From Candidatus Omnitrophota bacterium (GTDB taxonomy: Bacteria; Omnitrophota; Gorgyraeia; Gygaellales; Profunditerraquicolaceae): a stretch of DNA of 6,296 nucleotides. Below, in pieces: positions 1 to 5,931 of the stretch. The notes under the pieces are model-generated. The model was not told where the DNA came from. It did not search any database and saw only the letters and a program-made list of their open reading frames with translations. Numbering within the stretch: position 1 is the stretch's first letter; each line of letters begins with the position of its first letter. Both the position numbers and the translations under genes were made by a program. The stretch is from NCBI GenBank assembly GCA_026387255.1, contig JAPLMA010000123.1, positions 1-6,296 of the forward strand. The letters are read 5' to 3'.

Positions 1-1595
1 TGTCTCTCTAATATCGGCTCAAAATCTTTTTGCATCTTACGGCCAAAAACATCCACCACTATCGCTAAAGGTAAAGATTTAGACCCCACTGGTAACTGAT
101 CGATATCCGGACCGATTAATTCCACAGAACCATCAGTAATACTCGCCTCATCGCCAGAACTTAAAAATTCAATTGCCGCGCTGGCCTTACCTCCAAATTC
201 AACCGCCAATTGCTCCTTACGCACACGCTCGCCTTCAAAAGCAGCAGCATAAGGCACCGGGACAGCCACCTGTGACATTTTAACTTTAATTCCACGCGTC
301 AAAATACATTTAGCAGGTAATTTCCGATAATCCTGTTCCGTAACTAAAGCCTCAAACAAAGTAGTATCAATTTTGCCTAATTGCGGTACTTCCAAATCTG
401 TAATTATGGGCAGGCCAAAAGTCAGAGCCCCTAAGCCTGTGGCCACTAAAAGCTCATCCACATGACTAAGCAGAAGGACAAATGCCGGAACACGATGGCG
501 AATATAATCCGCTATCTCCTGCCACTGTCCGGATTTATTACCGCCATAAATTAAAGGAGCGCGGATGGCAAAATTAACCGCGTAAATCGCCGAAAGATAA
601 TCACTACCTAAAGGAACAATATAATTTTCTAAACCTAGTTCAATCCCCTGATTTTGAAGTTGTTGTTTAAAAGTATTTCCATTGATGTTACCCGCCAGAA
701 GACTAACAATACTTTTAGATTGAAAATCTCGGATTAATTCTACAGCGGATTGTTCATCCTTGGCCGGGCCTAAAATTACGGCAATGCCCGCAATCCTTCC
801 ATCCACTAATTGCAGCCCCAGTGAACGCAAAATCTTATCCGGAATAAAACCCAGGCCCTCTTTAGGGTGCTCCTGATTTAATACAGCTAAAGCGGCTAAA
901 ATCTCCTCGCAAATTAAAGTAGCCAGACCTTTATTTAATAAACCATCCGGACTATTGATAAATAAACCACTAGCAGTGGCCTGATTATTAGCTAAACCCT
1001 CTGCTTGAGTGAAAGCCGCTAAACAATCTTGTAGGCTTTTCACTTCCATATTTAACAGGCCATTAATTAAAGGTAAGTAATAATTGGTTTCCGGAAACTC
1101 AATTTTTGCATTCTGGCCTTTTTCTCTTATGGCGCGGCTTAAGGATTGGCGCGTAAGATTTAATACACCCAGAGTTCCTTTTGTTCCAAGTTCAACCAGT
1201 AACTGGGGTATCTGCTCTTCCTTGATCTGCTGACTAGATAAATCCGGCATGGCTTTATCCACAAATATAACTAAACATACACCGATGGCTTTACCGTCTT
1301 GAAATTTAACCGCCTCGGCTCTACCCTCGCCAACAATCTCTTGAATCGGACTATTAATTATCTGAATATCTGCGGGTAACTCACCGCTAAACTGTTGGGT
1401 GCTTATAATCTTAACCGCAACTTTATATTTTTCACAAATTAATTTAGCCAATTTGAATACTACGCCGGTCGGTCCGTCAATACAAACAGTATCATTGATC
1501 AGATAAGTATCTAACTTTTTAAAATCATCTTCAGAGCTAATTAAAACCACTCCTTTTTTTCTTGCTCCGGGTATAGCCGGTAAGTTAAGCGCCAT
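1..1595 (-). CDS. acsB: CO-methylating acetyl-CoA synthase, ACS subunit of CODH/ACS, N-terminal 531 residues (3' end off window)
   Basis: ACS assembles acetyl-CoA from a corrinoid-bound methyl group, CO from CODH, and CoA. The frame is open from ATG 1595 to the window edge with no frameshift. Residues about 168-531 match bacterial ACS: PETNYYLPLI (168-177), ILGPAKDE, NYIVPLGSDYLSAIYAVNFAIRA, FGLPIITD, FEGERVRKE (453-461), IGPDIDQLPVGSK (494-506) and FGRKMQKDFEPILER (517-531). This covers CODH-contacting domain 1, absent from archaeal CdhC, and most of domain 2. The A-cluster nickel/iron-sulfur cysteines of domain 3 lie beyond the window, so activity cannot be judged. About 110 extra residues precede the ACS part (see the separate domain entry). 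ATG overlaps the metF stop as TAATG, so translation is coupled to metF. CODH and corrinoid protein genes would be expected nearby but are not visible. Confidence 0.95.
   Translation of the reverse strand, partial: MALNLPAIPGARKKGVVLISSEDDFKKLDTYLINDTVCIDGPTGVVFKLAKLICEKYKVAVKIISTQQFSGELPADIQIINSPIQEIVGEGRAEAVKFQDGKAIGVCLVIFVDKAMPDLSSQQIKEEQIPQLLVELGTKGTLGVLNLTRQSLSRAIREKGQNAKIEFPETNYYLPLINGLLNMEVKSLQDCLAAFTQAEGLANNQATASGLFINSPDGLLNKGLATLICEEILAALAVLNQEHPKEGLGFIPDKILRSLGLQLVDGRIAGIAVILGPAKDEQSAVELIRDFQSKSIVSLLAGNINGNTFKQQLQNQGIELGLENYIVPLGSDYLSAIYAVNFAIRAPLIYGGNKSGQWQEIADYIRHRVPAFVLLLSHVDELLVATGLGALTFGLPIITDLEVPQLGKIDTTLFEALVTEQDYRKLPAKCILTRGIKVKMSQVAVPVPYAAAFEGERVRKEQLAVEFGGKASAAIEFLSSGDEASITDGSVELIGPDIDQLPVGSKSLPLAIVVDVFGRKMQKDFEPILER
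1257..1586 (-). other. Degenerate NAD-binding half-domain fused to the N-terminus of AcsB (residues 4-113)
   Basis: This stretch of acsB resembles the second dinucleotide-binding domain of NADH oxidase/CoA-disulfide reductase/rubredoxin reductase-like flavoproteins. LPAIPGARKKGVVLI (5-19) parallels the P-x-IPG-xxxx-GV-xx-L segment leading into that domain. EDDFKKLDTYL (22-32) parallels the following helix. VCIDGPTGVV (37-46) parallels the V-V-I-G-G-G-P-T-G nucleotide loop. EIVGEGRAEAVKFQDGK (86-102) and CLVIFVDK (107-114) parallel the final I-x-G-x-G-x-V-E-A-V-x-x-x-DG and DLVIFAxG. The first Gly of GxGxxG is replaced by Ile and the terminal Gly is missing, so cofactor binding is doubtful. 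No FAD domain is present. The match is from pattern memory only; no profile search was run. Confidence 0.6.
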
Positions 1596-2464
1596 TATAA
1601 TCCACTCGCCTCCAGTACCTGGGGTACAATTTTATCCCAACCAATAGACATAATATGAATCCCTCGACACATGGGTTTTAATTGCTTAATTAAGCGGCTA
1701 GCAATCTCTATAGATGTAACCACTTTATCCTTACTTTCCTGTATCTCTTGAATTAAATTTTCCGGCACGCAAATTCCGGCAACATGTTTATTCATGTAAC
1801 GCGCCATACCTGCGGACTTCAACAAAACAATACCTGCCATAATCGGGACCTTAACATGTTTGGTCTTAGAAATAAAATTCTCAAAAGTTTTTAGATCAAA
1901 AACTGCTTGCGTTTGAAAAAATTCCGTTCCGGCAGCAATTTTTTTATCCATCTTCATGATCTGCGGAGCTAACGGGTCTGAGCCAGGATTAACTACTGCG
2001 CCAAGACAAAATTTTGGGGGCTGACCTTCTAATTTATGGCCTTGCATATCAAAACCGGTTTCTAGTTTCCTCGCCACCTGCAATAATTGTATTGAATCTA
2101 AATCAAAAACCGGCTTGGCCTGCGGATGATCACCCAAGCTAGGATGATCTCCGGTAGCAATCAGAATATTCTGAATTCCTAAAGCCGCAGCAGAAAGTAA
2201 ATCTGATTGCAGGGCCAAACGATTACGGTCGCGGCAAGTTAACTGACAAATCGGCTCAAAACCCTTTTGCTTCAGCAGGAAACTAACGGTTAATGACCCC
2301 AGACGCATCACTGAACTTTGCAGATCCGTAACATTAATCGCATCTACTTTGTTACGAATAAGCTCAGCGCCCTGCAATAACCGATCAGTATGTATCCCTT
2401 TATCCGGGCCAACCTCAGAAGTAAGTAAAAATTTTCCTGCCTGTATTTTTTCTTTAAAAGTCAT
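1595..2464 (-). CDS. metF: 5,10-methylenetetrahydrofolate reductase
   Basis: MetF reduces methylene-THF to 5-methyl-THF, the methyl donor for acetyl-CoA synthase (via the corrinoid protein) and for methionine. The 289-residue TIM-barrel protein has TSEV with Glu17 at the position of the catalytic Glu28 of E. coli MetF, LIATGDHP (101-108) with the flavin/folate-site Asp106, VNPGSDPLA (158-166), FFQTQAVFD (182-190) with the conserved Gln, and a C-terminal GIHIMSIGWDKIVPQVLEASGL-type ending (268-289) like MetF of acetogens. ATG is 36 nt after folD; the gap is AT-rich and has no evident Shine-Dalgarno sequence, but the N-terminus (MTFKEKIQAGKF) matches the family. The stop overlaps the acsB ATG (TAATG). 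The zinc-protein partner MetV is not adjacent on the visible side. Confidence 0.95.
   Translation of the reverse strand: MTFKEKIQAGKFLLTSEVGPDKGIHTDRLLQGAELIRNKVDAINVTDLQSSVMRLGSLTVSFLLKQKGFEPICQLTCRDRNRLALQSDLLSAAALGIQNILIATGDHPSLGDHPQAKPVFDLDSIQLLQVARKLETGFDMQGHKLEGQPPKFCLGAVVNPGSDPLAPQIMKMDKKIAAGTEFFQTQAVFDLKTFENFISKTKHVKVPIMAGIVLLKSAGMARYMNKHVAGICVPENLIQEIQESKDKVVTSIEIASRLIKQLKPMCRGIHIMSIGWDKIVPQVLEASGL
1609..1613 (-). promoter_or_regulatory. Possible ribosome binding site of acsB
   Basis: GGAGG occurs inside the end of metF, 13 nt before the acsB ATG. This is longer than the ideal spacing, but together with the TAATG stop-start overlap it would support coupled translation of metF and acsB. 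Confidence 0.45.
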
Positions 2465-2500
2465 TTATATTTTATATCTAGCGGATGGCTTGATTTAACT

Positions 2501-3346
2501 TCAAGACTGCTGAGCGCAAGCAGCCTCAACCAAGTTGCGCATTAAAATAGCTACCGTTAAAGGGCCTACCCCTCCTGGCACAGGAGTAATCCAAGCAGCG
2601 CGTTTAGCAGCCGTCGCAAACTCCACATCCCCTACAATTTTATCATTTAAACGATTAATACCCACATCCACAACAATCGCTCCTGTTTTTATCCATTCCC
2701 CTTTAATCAAACCCGCTTGGCCAACCGCTACAATCAGTACTTCGGCTCTTTCCACATGCTCCTGGAGTTTTCCGGCTTTACTGGTTGCGATATGGCAGAT
2801 GGTAACCGTAGCAAACTTTTCCAACAAAAGCATGGCCAGCGGCTTGCCGACAATCTCACTATGCCCGACCACTACCACTTCCTTCCCGTATAGATCTATA
2901 CCGGTAGAATTCAATAACTCCATTATGGCATTAGCTGTACAGGTTACCATCCTGGCTTGCCCAAAAAGCATTTTACCAATATTCGCCGGATGCATCCCTT
3001 CAATATCCTTATGTGGCTGGATAAGCTCACATATTTTCAGATAGTCGATATTTTGTGGAAGCGGAATCTGCACGATAATACCGTTAACCGAAACATCGGC
3101 ATTAAGTTTAAGCACAAAATCAATTAACTCATCCTCAGAGACGTTCTCAGCGAGCTGATGCAACTTATAAATTATCCCTAAGCTCGAGGCGATTTGAGCT
3201 TGAGCTTTTACATAAGCCACCGCGCTGGGATTGTCTCCCACTAAAATACTGGCTAAAACCGGAGACTGCTTTAAGCTCTGCACGCGAAATCTCAAATCTT
3301 CTTTGATCTTATCCGCAACAATTCTACCCTCTAATAATTTTGCCAA
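2501..3346 (-). CDS. folD: Methylenetetrahydrofolate dehydrogenase (FolD family), probably lacking cyclohydrolase activity
   Basis: FolD normally catalyses both methylene-THF dehydrogenase and methenyl-THF cyclohydrolase. I start it at TTG 3346 (281 residues, MAKLLEGRIVADKI), because GGAGG lies 6 nt upstream and family members begin just before this motif. An in-frame ATG at 3382 would add 12 unconserved residues. Motifs: VGDNPSAVAYV (37-47), IVQIPLP with Gln93, GHSEIVGKP (161-169), VAVGQAG, VVDVGINRL and TPVPGGVGPLT. The lysine at Tyr+4 (E. coli Lys54) is Gln49, and the second Asp of KDVDG (E. coli Asp121) is Glu116. Lys54 is required for cyclohydrolase, so I infer a dehydrogenase-only enzyme served by the overlapping fchA (23-nt overlap). 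GHSE in place of the usual GRSN may affect NAD/NADP choice. The fold assignment is certain; the loss of activity is inferred. Confidence 0.95.
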   Translation of the reverse strand: MAKLLEGRIVADKIKEDLRFRVQSLKQSPVLASILVGDNPSAVAYVKAQAQIASSLGIIYKLHQLAENVSEDELIDFVLKLNADVSVNGIIVQIPLPQNIDYLKICELIQPHKDIEGMHPANIGKMLFGQARMVTCTANAIMELLNSTGIDLYGKEVVVVGHSEIVGKPLAMLLLEKFATVTICHIATSKAGKLQEHVERAEVLIVAVGQAGLIKGEWIKTGAIVVDVGINRLNDKIVGDVEFATAAKRAAWITPVPGGVGPLTVAILMRNLVEAACAQQS

Positions 3347-3887
3347 CTTTTTCCTCCAGCTTAACCCTGAAATGCTTAACAAACCTGGTTTTTAACCGCA
3401 ATTCCTTACTGATCAGGCAAGTCAATTCCTTATCCTTAAGCATTTTCAAATTGATCTGTACATTAAAACAGGCAGCGCTAAATGCCGACTCTAAAAATAT
3501 TACAGCTATTACTGTATCAGTAATTAAATTTACATTTGTTTTTTTAATTAAAGGCGCGACTATCTTTATCCCCTCGTAACAAAGCCTAGCCAGCATTAAC
3601 GACACATCCATTGCTTTCCGAGGATCTTTACTCTTATATGCCGAAACATCCAGATCCACTAAACTTAAAAAATCATCTTTTAATTTATCTGATTTTATTA
3701 AAACCGACCTGAGCTCTGCTTCGTATTTAGAATACTTAGGCTTGCCTAAAGTAAAGTTAATCACCATACTAACAAGGCTAGCACCCATTGCCGCATTTAG
3801 AGCCGCAGCAGATCCCCCACCGGGCGCCTCAAGCCTAGCCGATAAATCATCAAGGTATTTAGTTAAGCTTTGGGTTTTATATTCCAT
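3324..3887 (-). CDS. fchA: Methenyltetrahydrofolate cyclohydrolase (FTCD cyclodeaminase-like family)
   Basis: FchA-type proteins share the cyclodeaminase domain of formiminotransferase-cyclodeaminase. In anaerobes they interconvert 10-formyl-THF and 5,10-methenyl-THF. The 187-residue product shows APGGGSAAALNAAMGASLVSM (21-41, the signature glycine loop and helix), LVDLDVSAY (76-84), NLITDTVIAVIFLESA (120-135) and FNVQINLKMLKD (141-152). It is shorter than the usual 200-210 residues because the loop after LVDxD is about 15 residues shorter than I expect. ATG is 4 nt after yraN, without a recognisable Shine-Dalgarno sequence. Its 3' end overlaps folD. The folD/metF/acsB context and a FolD that appears to have lost its cyclohydrolase lysine support cyclohydrolase rather than histidine-degradation cyclodeaminase activity. 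Confidence 0.88.
   Translation of the reverse strand: MEYKTQSLTKYLDDLSARLEAPGGGSAAALNAAMGASLVSMVINFTLGKPKYSKYEAELRSVLIKSDKLKDDFLSLVDLDVSAYKSKDPRKAMDVSLMLARLCYEGIKIVAPLIKKTNVNLITDTVIAVIFLESAFSAACFNVQINLKMLKDKELTCLISKELRLKTRFVKHFRVKLEEKVGKIIRG
3353..3357 (-). promoter_or_regulatory. Ribosome binding site deciding the TTG start of folD
   Basis: GGAGG lies inside the end of fchA with a 6-nt spacer (AAAAAG) to TTG 3346. It is well placed for this codon and too far downstream to serve the ATG at 3382. It is the main reason for choosing the shorter folD. Confidence 0.75.
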
Positions 3888-3891
3888 AGTT

Positions 3892-4272
3892 TTAAAGAGT
3901 AAAATGTGCGTTTAATTCAAAGGCATCGGTGATTAAAGATATTTCCGGTTGACTATCCACATACAAAAGCGCAAGCACATCAAAACGTGCCGGCCGCTCT
4001 AAAAGTTTCTTGCTCTTTAAATAATAAACCGCAACCCGGCTGATTTGCCTTTGTTTGCTGGAGTTAACTGCTTCTTGAGGAGAACCCAGAACAAGAGAAT
4101 GCCTGGCCTTAACCTCTACAAAACAAATCACGCCATTCTGCTGCGCAATAATATCAATTTCGCCGAAATTATTTTTATAATTACGCTCAAGGATTTTATA
4201 TCCTTTAGCTTTTAAAAACTTAACCGCTGCATCTTCAGCAGCTTTTCCAAACTCTAAATTTATTGCAGGCAC
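3892..4272 (-). CDS. yraN: YraN-family (UPF0102) nuclease-like protein
   Basis: This 126-residue protein belongs to the UPF0102/YraN family, which has a PD-(D/E)xK restriction-endonuclease-like fold and is often found beside rnhB; its exact substrate is not settled. Visible features are the helix FGKAAEDAAVKFLKAKGY (about 8-25), NYKNNFGEIDII with the putative metal ligand Asp40, and FVEVKAR with Glu53 and Lys55, so the E-x-K core is intact. A later RFDVL (96-100) is also typical. The start is GTG within the end of rnhB (13-nt overlap), with a purine-rich GAAAGAG about 9 nt upstream as the likely binding site. The stop is 4 nt before fchA. Family membership is secure. A role in DNA repair or recombination is inference from fold and context. 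Confidence 0.93.
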   Translation of the reverse strand: MPAINLEFGKAAEDAAVKFLKAKGYKILERNYKNNFGEIDIIAQQNGVICFVEVKARHSLVLGSPQEAVNSSKQRQISRVAVYYLKSKKLLERPARFDVLALLYVDSQPEISLITDAFELNAHFTL

Positions 4273-4868
4273 CTTAAAAAACTCTTTCTATGAATAGCGA
4301 GCGGCCCGATTTTTTTTAAAATTTCCCGATGCAGAAGCGTTGGATAACCTTTATGTTTAATAAATTCATACTTCGGATAGATTTTATGGTACGCCTCCAT
4401 AATCTGGTCACGTCGCACTTTAGCCAAAATGCTCGCTGCGGCAATGCTCAGCGACTTGCCATCCCCTCCCACAATACTCTGATAAGGCAAATCTAGCTTG
4501 AAACGCATATTGCCGTCGATGAGCACAAACGCGCGTTTTAATTCGCCAGGTGTCAACTGTTTAGCCAATTCCCTAACCGCCTTTTGCATCGCTAAAATTG
4601 TCGCTTGCAGAATATTAATCTGATCAATCTTTTTATGACTAACGGCAGCAATGGCATATAAAGATTTACTTTTTATTTCAAAGAACGCGTCTTTTCTTTG
4701 CGCCGGAGTTAATTTTTTAGAATCATCTACCCGATTAATAAATCTAAAATCCTTTAACCATACTGCCGCCGCGACTACCGGCCCGGCTAAAGGACCGCGG
4801 CCGGCTTCATCTACGCCAATAATGTAATCAAAACCCTTAAGTTTAAGCCTTCTTTCATAGTACAGCAC
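4260..4868 (-). CDS. rnhB: Ribonuclease HII
   Basis: RNase HII cleaves the RNA strand of RNA-DNA hybrids and nicks at single ribonucleotides misincorporated in DNA. The 202-residue product carries GVDEAGRGPLAGP (18-30) with catalytic Asp20 and Glu21, DDSKKLT (48-54), LIDGN with Asp118, and GGDGKSLSIAAASILAKV with Asp136. All four expected acidic metal ligands are therefore present. HKGYPT (172-177) is the usual C-terminal motif. The start is GTG, directly after the TAG of rplS with no gap and no strong Shine-Dalgarno sequence, so reinitiation after rplS is likely. No in-frame alternative start lies nearby before the first conserved motif. Its last codons overlap yraN by 13 nt. The protein looks complete and active. 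Confidence 0.97.
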   Translation of the reverse strand: MLYYERRLKLKGFDYIIGVDEAGRGPLAGPVVAAAVWLKDFRFINRVDDSKKLTPAQRKDAFFEIKSKSLYAIAAVSHKKIDQINILQATILAMQKAVRELAKQLTPGELKRAFVLIDGNMRFKLDLPYQSIVGGDGKSLSIAAASILAKVRRDQIMEAYHKIYPKYEFIKHKGYPTLLHREILKKIGPLAIHRKSFLRCLQ

Positions 4869-5225
4869 CTACTTAACTTTTTCTTCTTTGCTTTCTATTT
4901 TAGTGGCATGCTTGCCAATCTTACCTCTTAGGTAGTAAAGCTTAGCCCTTCTCACCTTACCAAAACGAATAATCTCAATGCGATCAATAACCGGAGAATA
5001 AAGCGGGAATACGCGTTCCACCCCTTCACCAGAGGAAACTTTCCTTACGGTAAAATTAAGTTTAAGCCCTGATCCACATTTAGCAATCACTACACCCTCA
5101 AAAGGATGCAAACGGAATTTATCCGGGCCTTCCGGAATTCTGGTCAGCACCTTAACCGTATCCCCGACGTTAATCGCCGGCATCTCTTTCTTAATAAACC
5201 CTGCCTCAATTGTCTTGATATCCAT
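4869..5225 (-). CDS. rplS: 50S ribosomal protein L19
   Basis: L19 is a small basic large-subunit protein at the 30S-50S interface. The 118-residue product has the usual length and signature: FEGVVIAKCGSG, FTVRKVSSGEGVERVFPLYSP and the very conserved FGKVRRAKLYYLRGKIGK near the C-terminus, ending in a Lys/Glu-rich tail. The region around residues 29-41 (IPEGPDKFRLHP) is slightly longer and less typical than the usual REGxKxRxQ stretch. Its ATG is preceded by AAAGGAG, the best ribosome binding site in the window, as suits a highly expressed ribosomal gene. Its TAG stop abuts the GTG of rnhB. The order trmD-rplS-rnhB is widely conserved in bacteria. Confidence 0.98.
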   Translation of the reverse strand: MDIKTIEAGFIKKEMPAINVGDTVKVLTRIPEGPDKFRLHPFEGVVIAKCGSGLKLNFTVRKVSSGEGVERVFPLYSPVIDRIEIIRFGKVRRAKLYYLRGKIGKHATKIESKEEKVK

Positions 5226-5234
5226 TAACTCTTG

Positions 5235-5241
5235 CTCCTTT
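5235..5241 (-). promoter_or_regulatory. Ribosome binding site of rplS
   Basis: AAAGGAG sits 9 nt before the ATG of rplS, in the 25-nt gap after trmD. It is the clearest Shine-Dalgarno sequence here and stands out because several neighbouring starts (trmD, fchA, metF) have none. Confidence 0.8.
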
Positions 5242-5250
5242 CTATTACTT

Positions 5251-5931
5251 TTATTTTTTTAATAAATCCGGCCTTCTTTGCTTGGTCCGCCTAAGCGCCT
5301 GAAGTTTACGCCAAGCGTAAATTTTATCATGAGCTCCCGATACCAAAACCTCAGGAACCGACCAGTTTTTAAATTTAGCTGGCCGGCTATATTGCGGATA
5401 TTCTAATAGATTACCTTCGAATGACTCAAAATTCAAGGAATTTTTATCTCCCAGTACCCCGGGAATCAGCCTGACCAAACTATCGACCAACACCATCGCC
5501 GCCAGTTCTCCTCCGGTTAAAACATAATCTCCGATAGAGATCTCTTCATCCACTAAGTATTGCCTCACCCTCTCATCCACTCCTTCGTAATGGCCGCAAA
5601 TCAATATTAAATTCCGGCATCCGGATAATTTTTTAGCATCGGCCTGGTTTAATTTTTTTCCCTGAGGGCATAATAATATTACTTTGCTTTTACCTTTAAG
5701 CTTTTTTTTAATTGCCTGTAATGCCCTAAAAACAGGTTCGACCTGGATCACCATGCCGCTTCCACCGCCAAACGGACGATCATCAACCTTACGATGCTTA
5801 TCCAGGGTATAATCTCTTAGATCATGCGTGAATATTTTGACCTTGCCTTTAAGCTGAGCCCGTTTAATAATCGACTCATCCAACACGGCAGAAAACATTT
5901 TCGGAAAAATACTAATGATATCTATGCGCAT
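5251..5931 (-). CDS. trmD: tRNA (guanine-37-N1)-methyltransferase TrmD
   Basis: TrmD uses S-adenosylmethionine to methylate N1 of G37, 3' of the anticodon, and so prevents +1 frameshifting. The 226-residue protein has the SPOUT trefoil-knot motifs in order: DDRPFGGGSGM (about 50-60), CPQGKKLNQ (88-96), CGHYEGVDERV (112-122) and SIGDYVLTGGE (132-142), then the tRNA-binding C-terminal domain ending in RRPDLLKK. It aligns without gaps to my recollection of E. coli TrmD through residue 170. Arg154 is conserved, but the catalytic Asp169 is Glu (codon 5427-5425). It lacks the long C-terminal tail of the E. coli protein. The ATG start lies inside the end of tgt with no clear Shine-Dalgarno sequence; rplS follows after 25 nt. 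Identity is near certain; the effect of D169E is unknown. Confidence 0.97.
   Translation of the reverse strand: MRIDIISIFPKMFSAVLDESIIKRAQLKGKVKIFTHDLRDYTLDKHRKVDDRPFGGGSGMVIQVEPVFRALQAIKKKLKGKSKVILLCPQGKKLNQADAKKLSGCRNLILICGHYEGVDERVRQYLVDEEISIGDYVLTGGELAAMVLVDSLVRLIPGVLGDKNSLNFESFEGNLLEYPQYSRPAKFKNWSVPEVLVSGAHDKIYAWRKLQALRRTKQRRPDLLKK

Noticed and set aside
1257..1586. The AcsB N-terminus as a functional NADH-dependent reductase
   Set aside because: There is no FAD domain, the first Gly of the nucleotide loop is lost and the closing Gly is missing, so a catalytic flavoprotein is not supported.
1..1595. Region without a closed ORF read as non-coding or a pseudogene
   Set aside because: Translating the minus strand from ATG 1595 gives 531 uninterrupted residues matching acetyl-CoA synthase; the frame simply runs off the window.
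2469..2503. Possible promoter before metF (TTGAAG, 17 nt, TAGATA; TATAAAAT nearby)
   Set aside because: Both hexamers are poor matches and AT-rich gaps produce such hits by chance; the operon layout does not need it.
2489..2505. Inverted repeat CTTGA...TCAAG at the end of folD as a terminator
   Set aside because: The stem is only 5 bp, AT-rich and without a U-tract; it is expected by chance.
2535..3044. A 169-residue open frame on the plus strand
   Set aside because: It lies entirely antisense to folD, has a low-complexity Thr/Ser/Pro/Ile composition and no recognisable domain; folD is unambiguous in this stretch.
3347..3382. Upstream ATG start for folD at 3382
   Set aside because: The 12 added residues resemble nothing at FolD N-termini, the overlap with fchA would be 59 nt, and GGAGG is positioned for the TTG at 3346.
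3340..3579. A 79-residue open frame on the plus strand
   Set aside because: It is antisense to the conserved C-terminal half of fchA and has no supporting motif or ribosome binding site.
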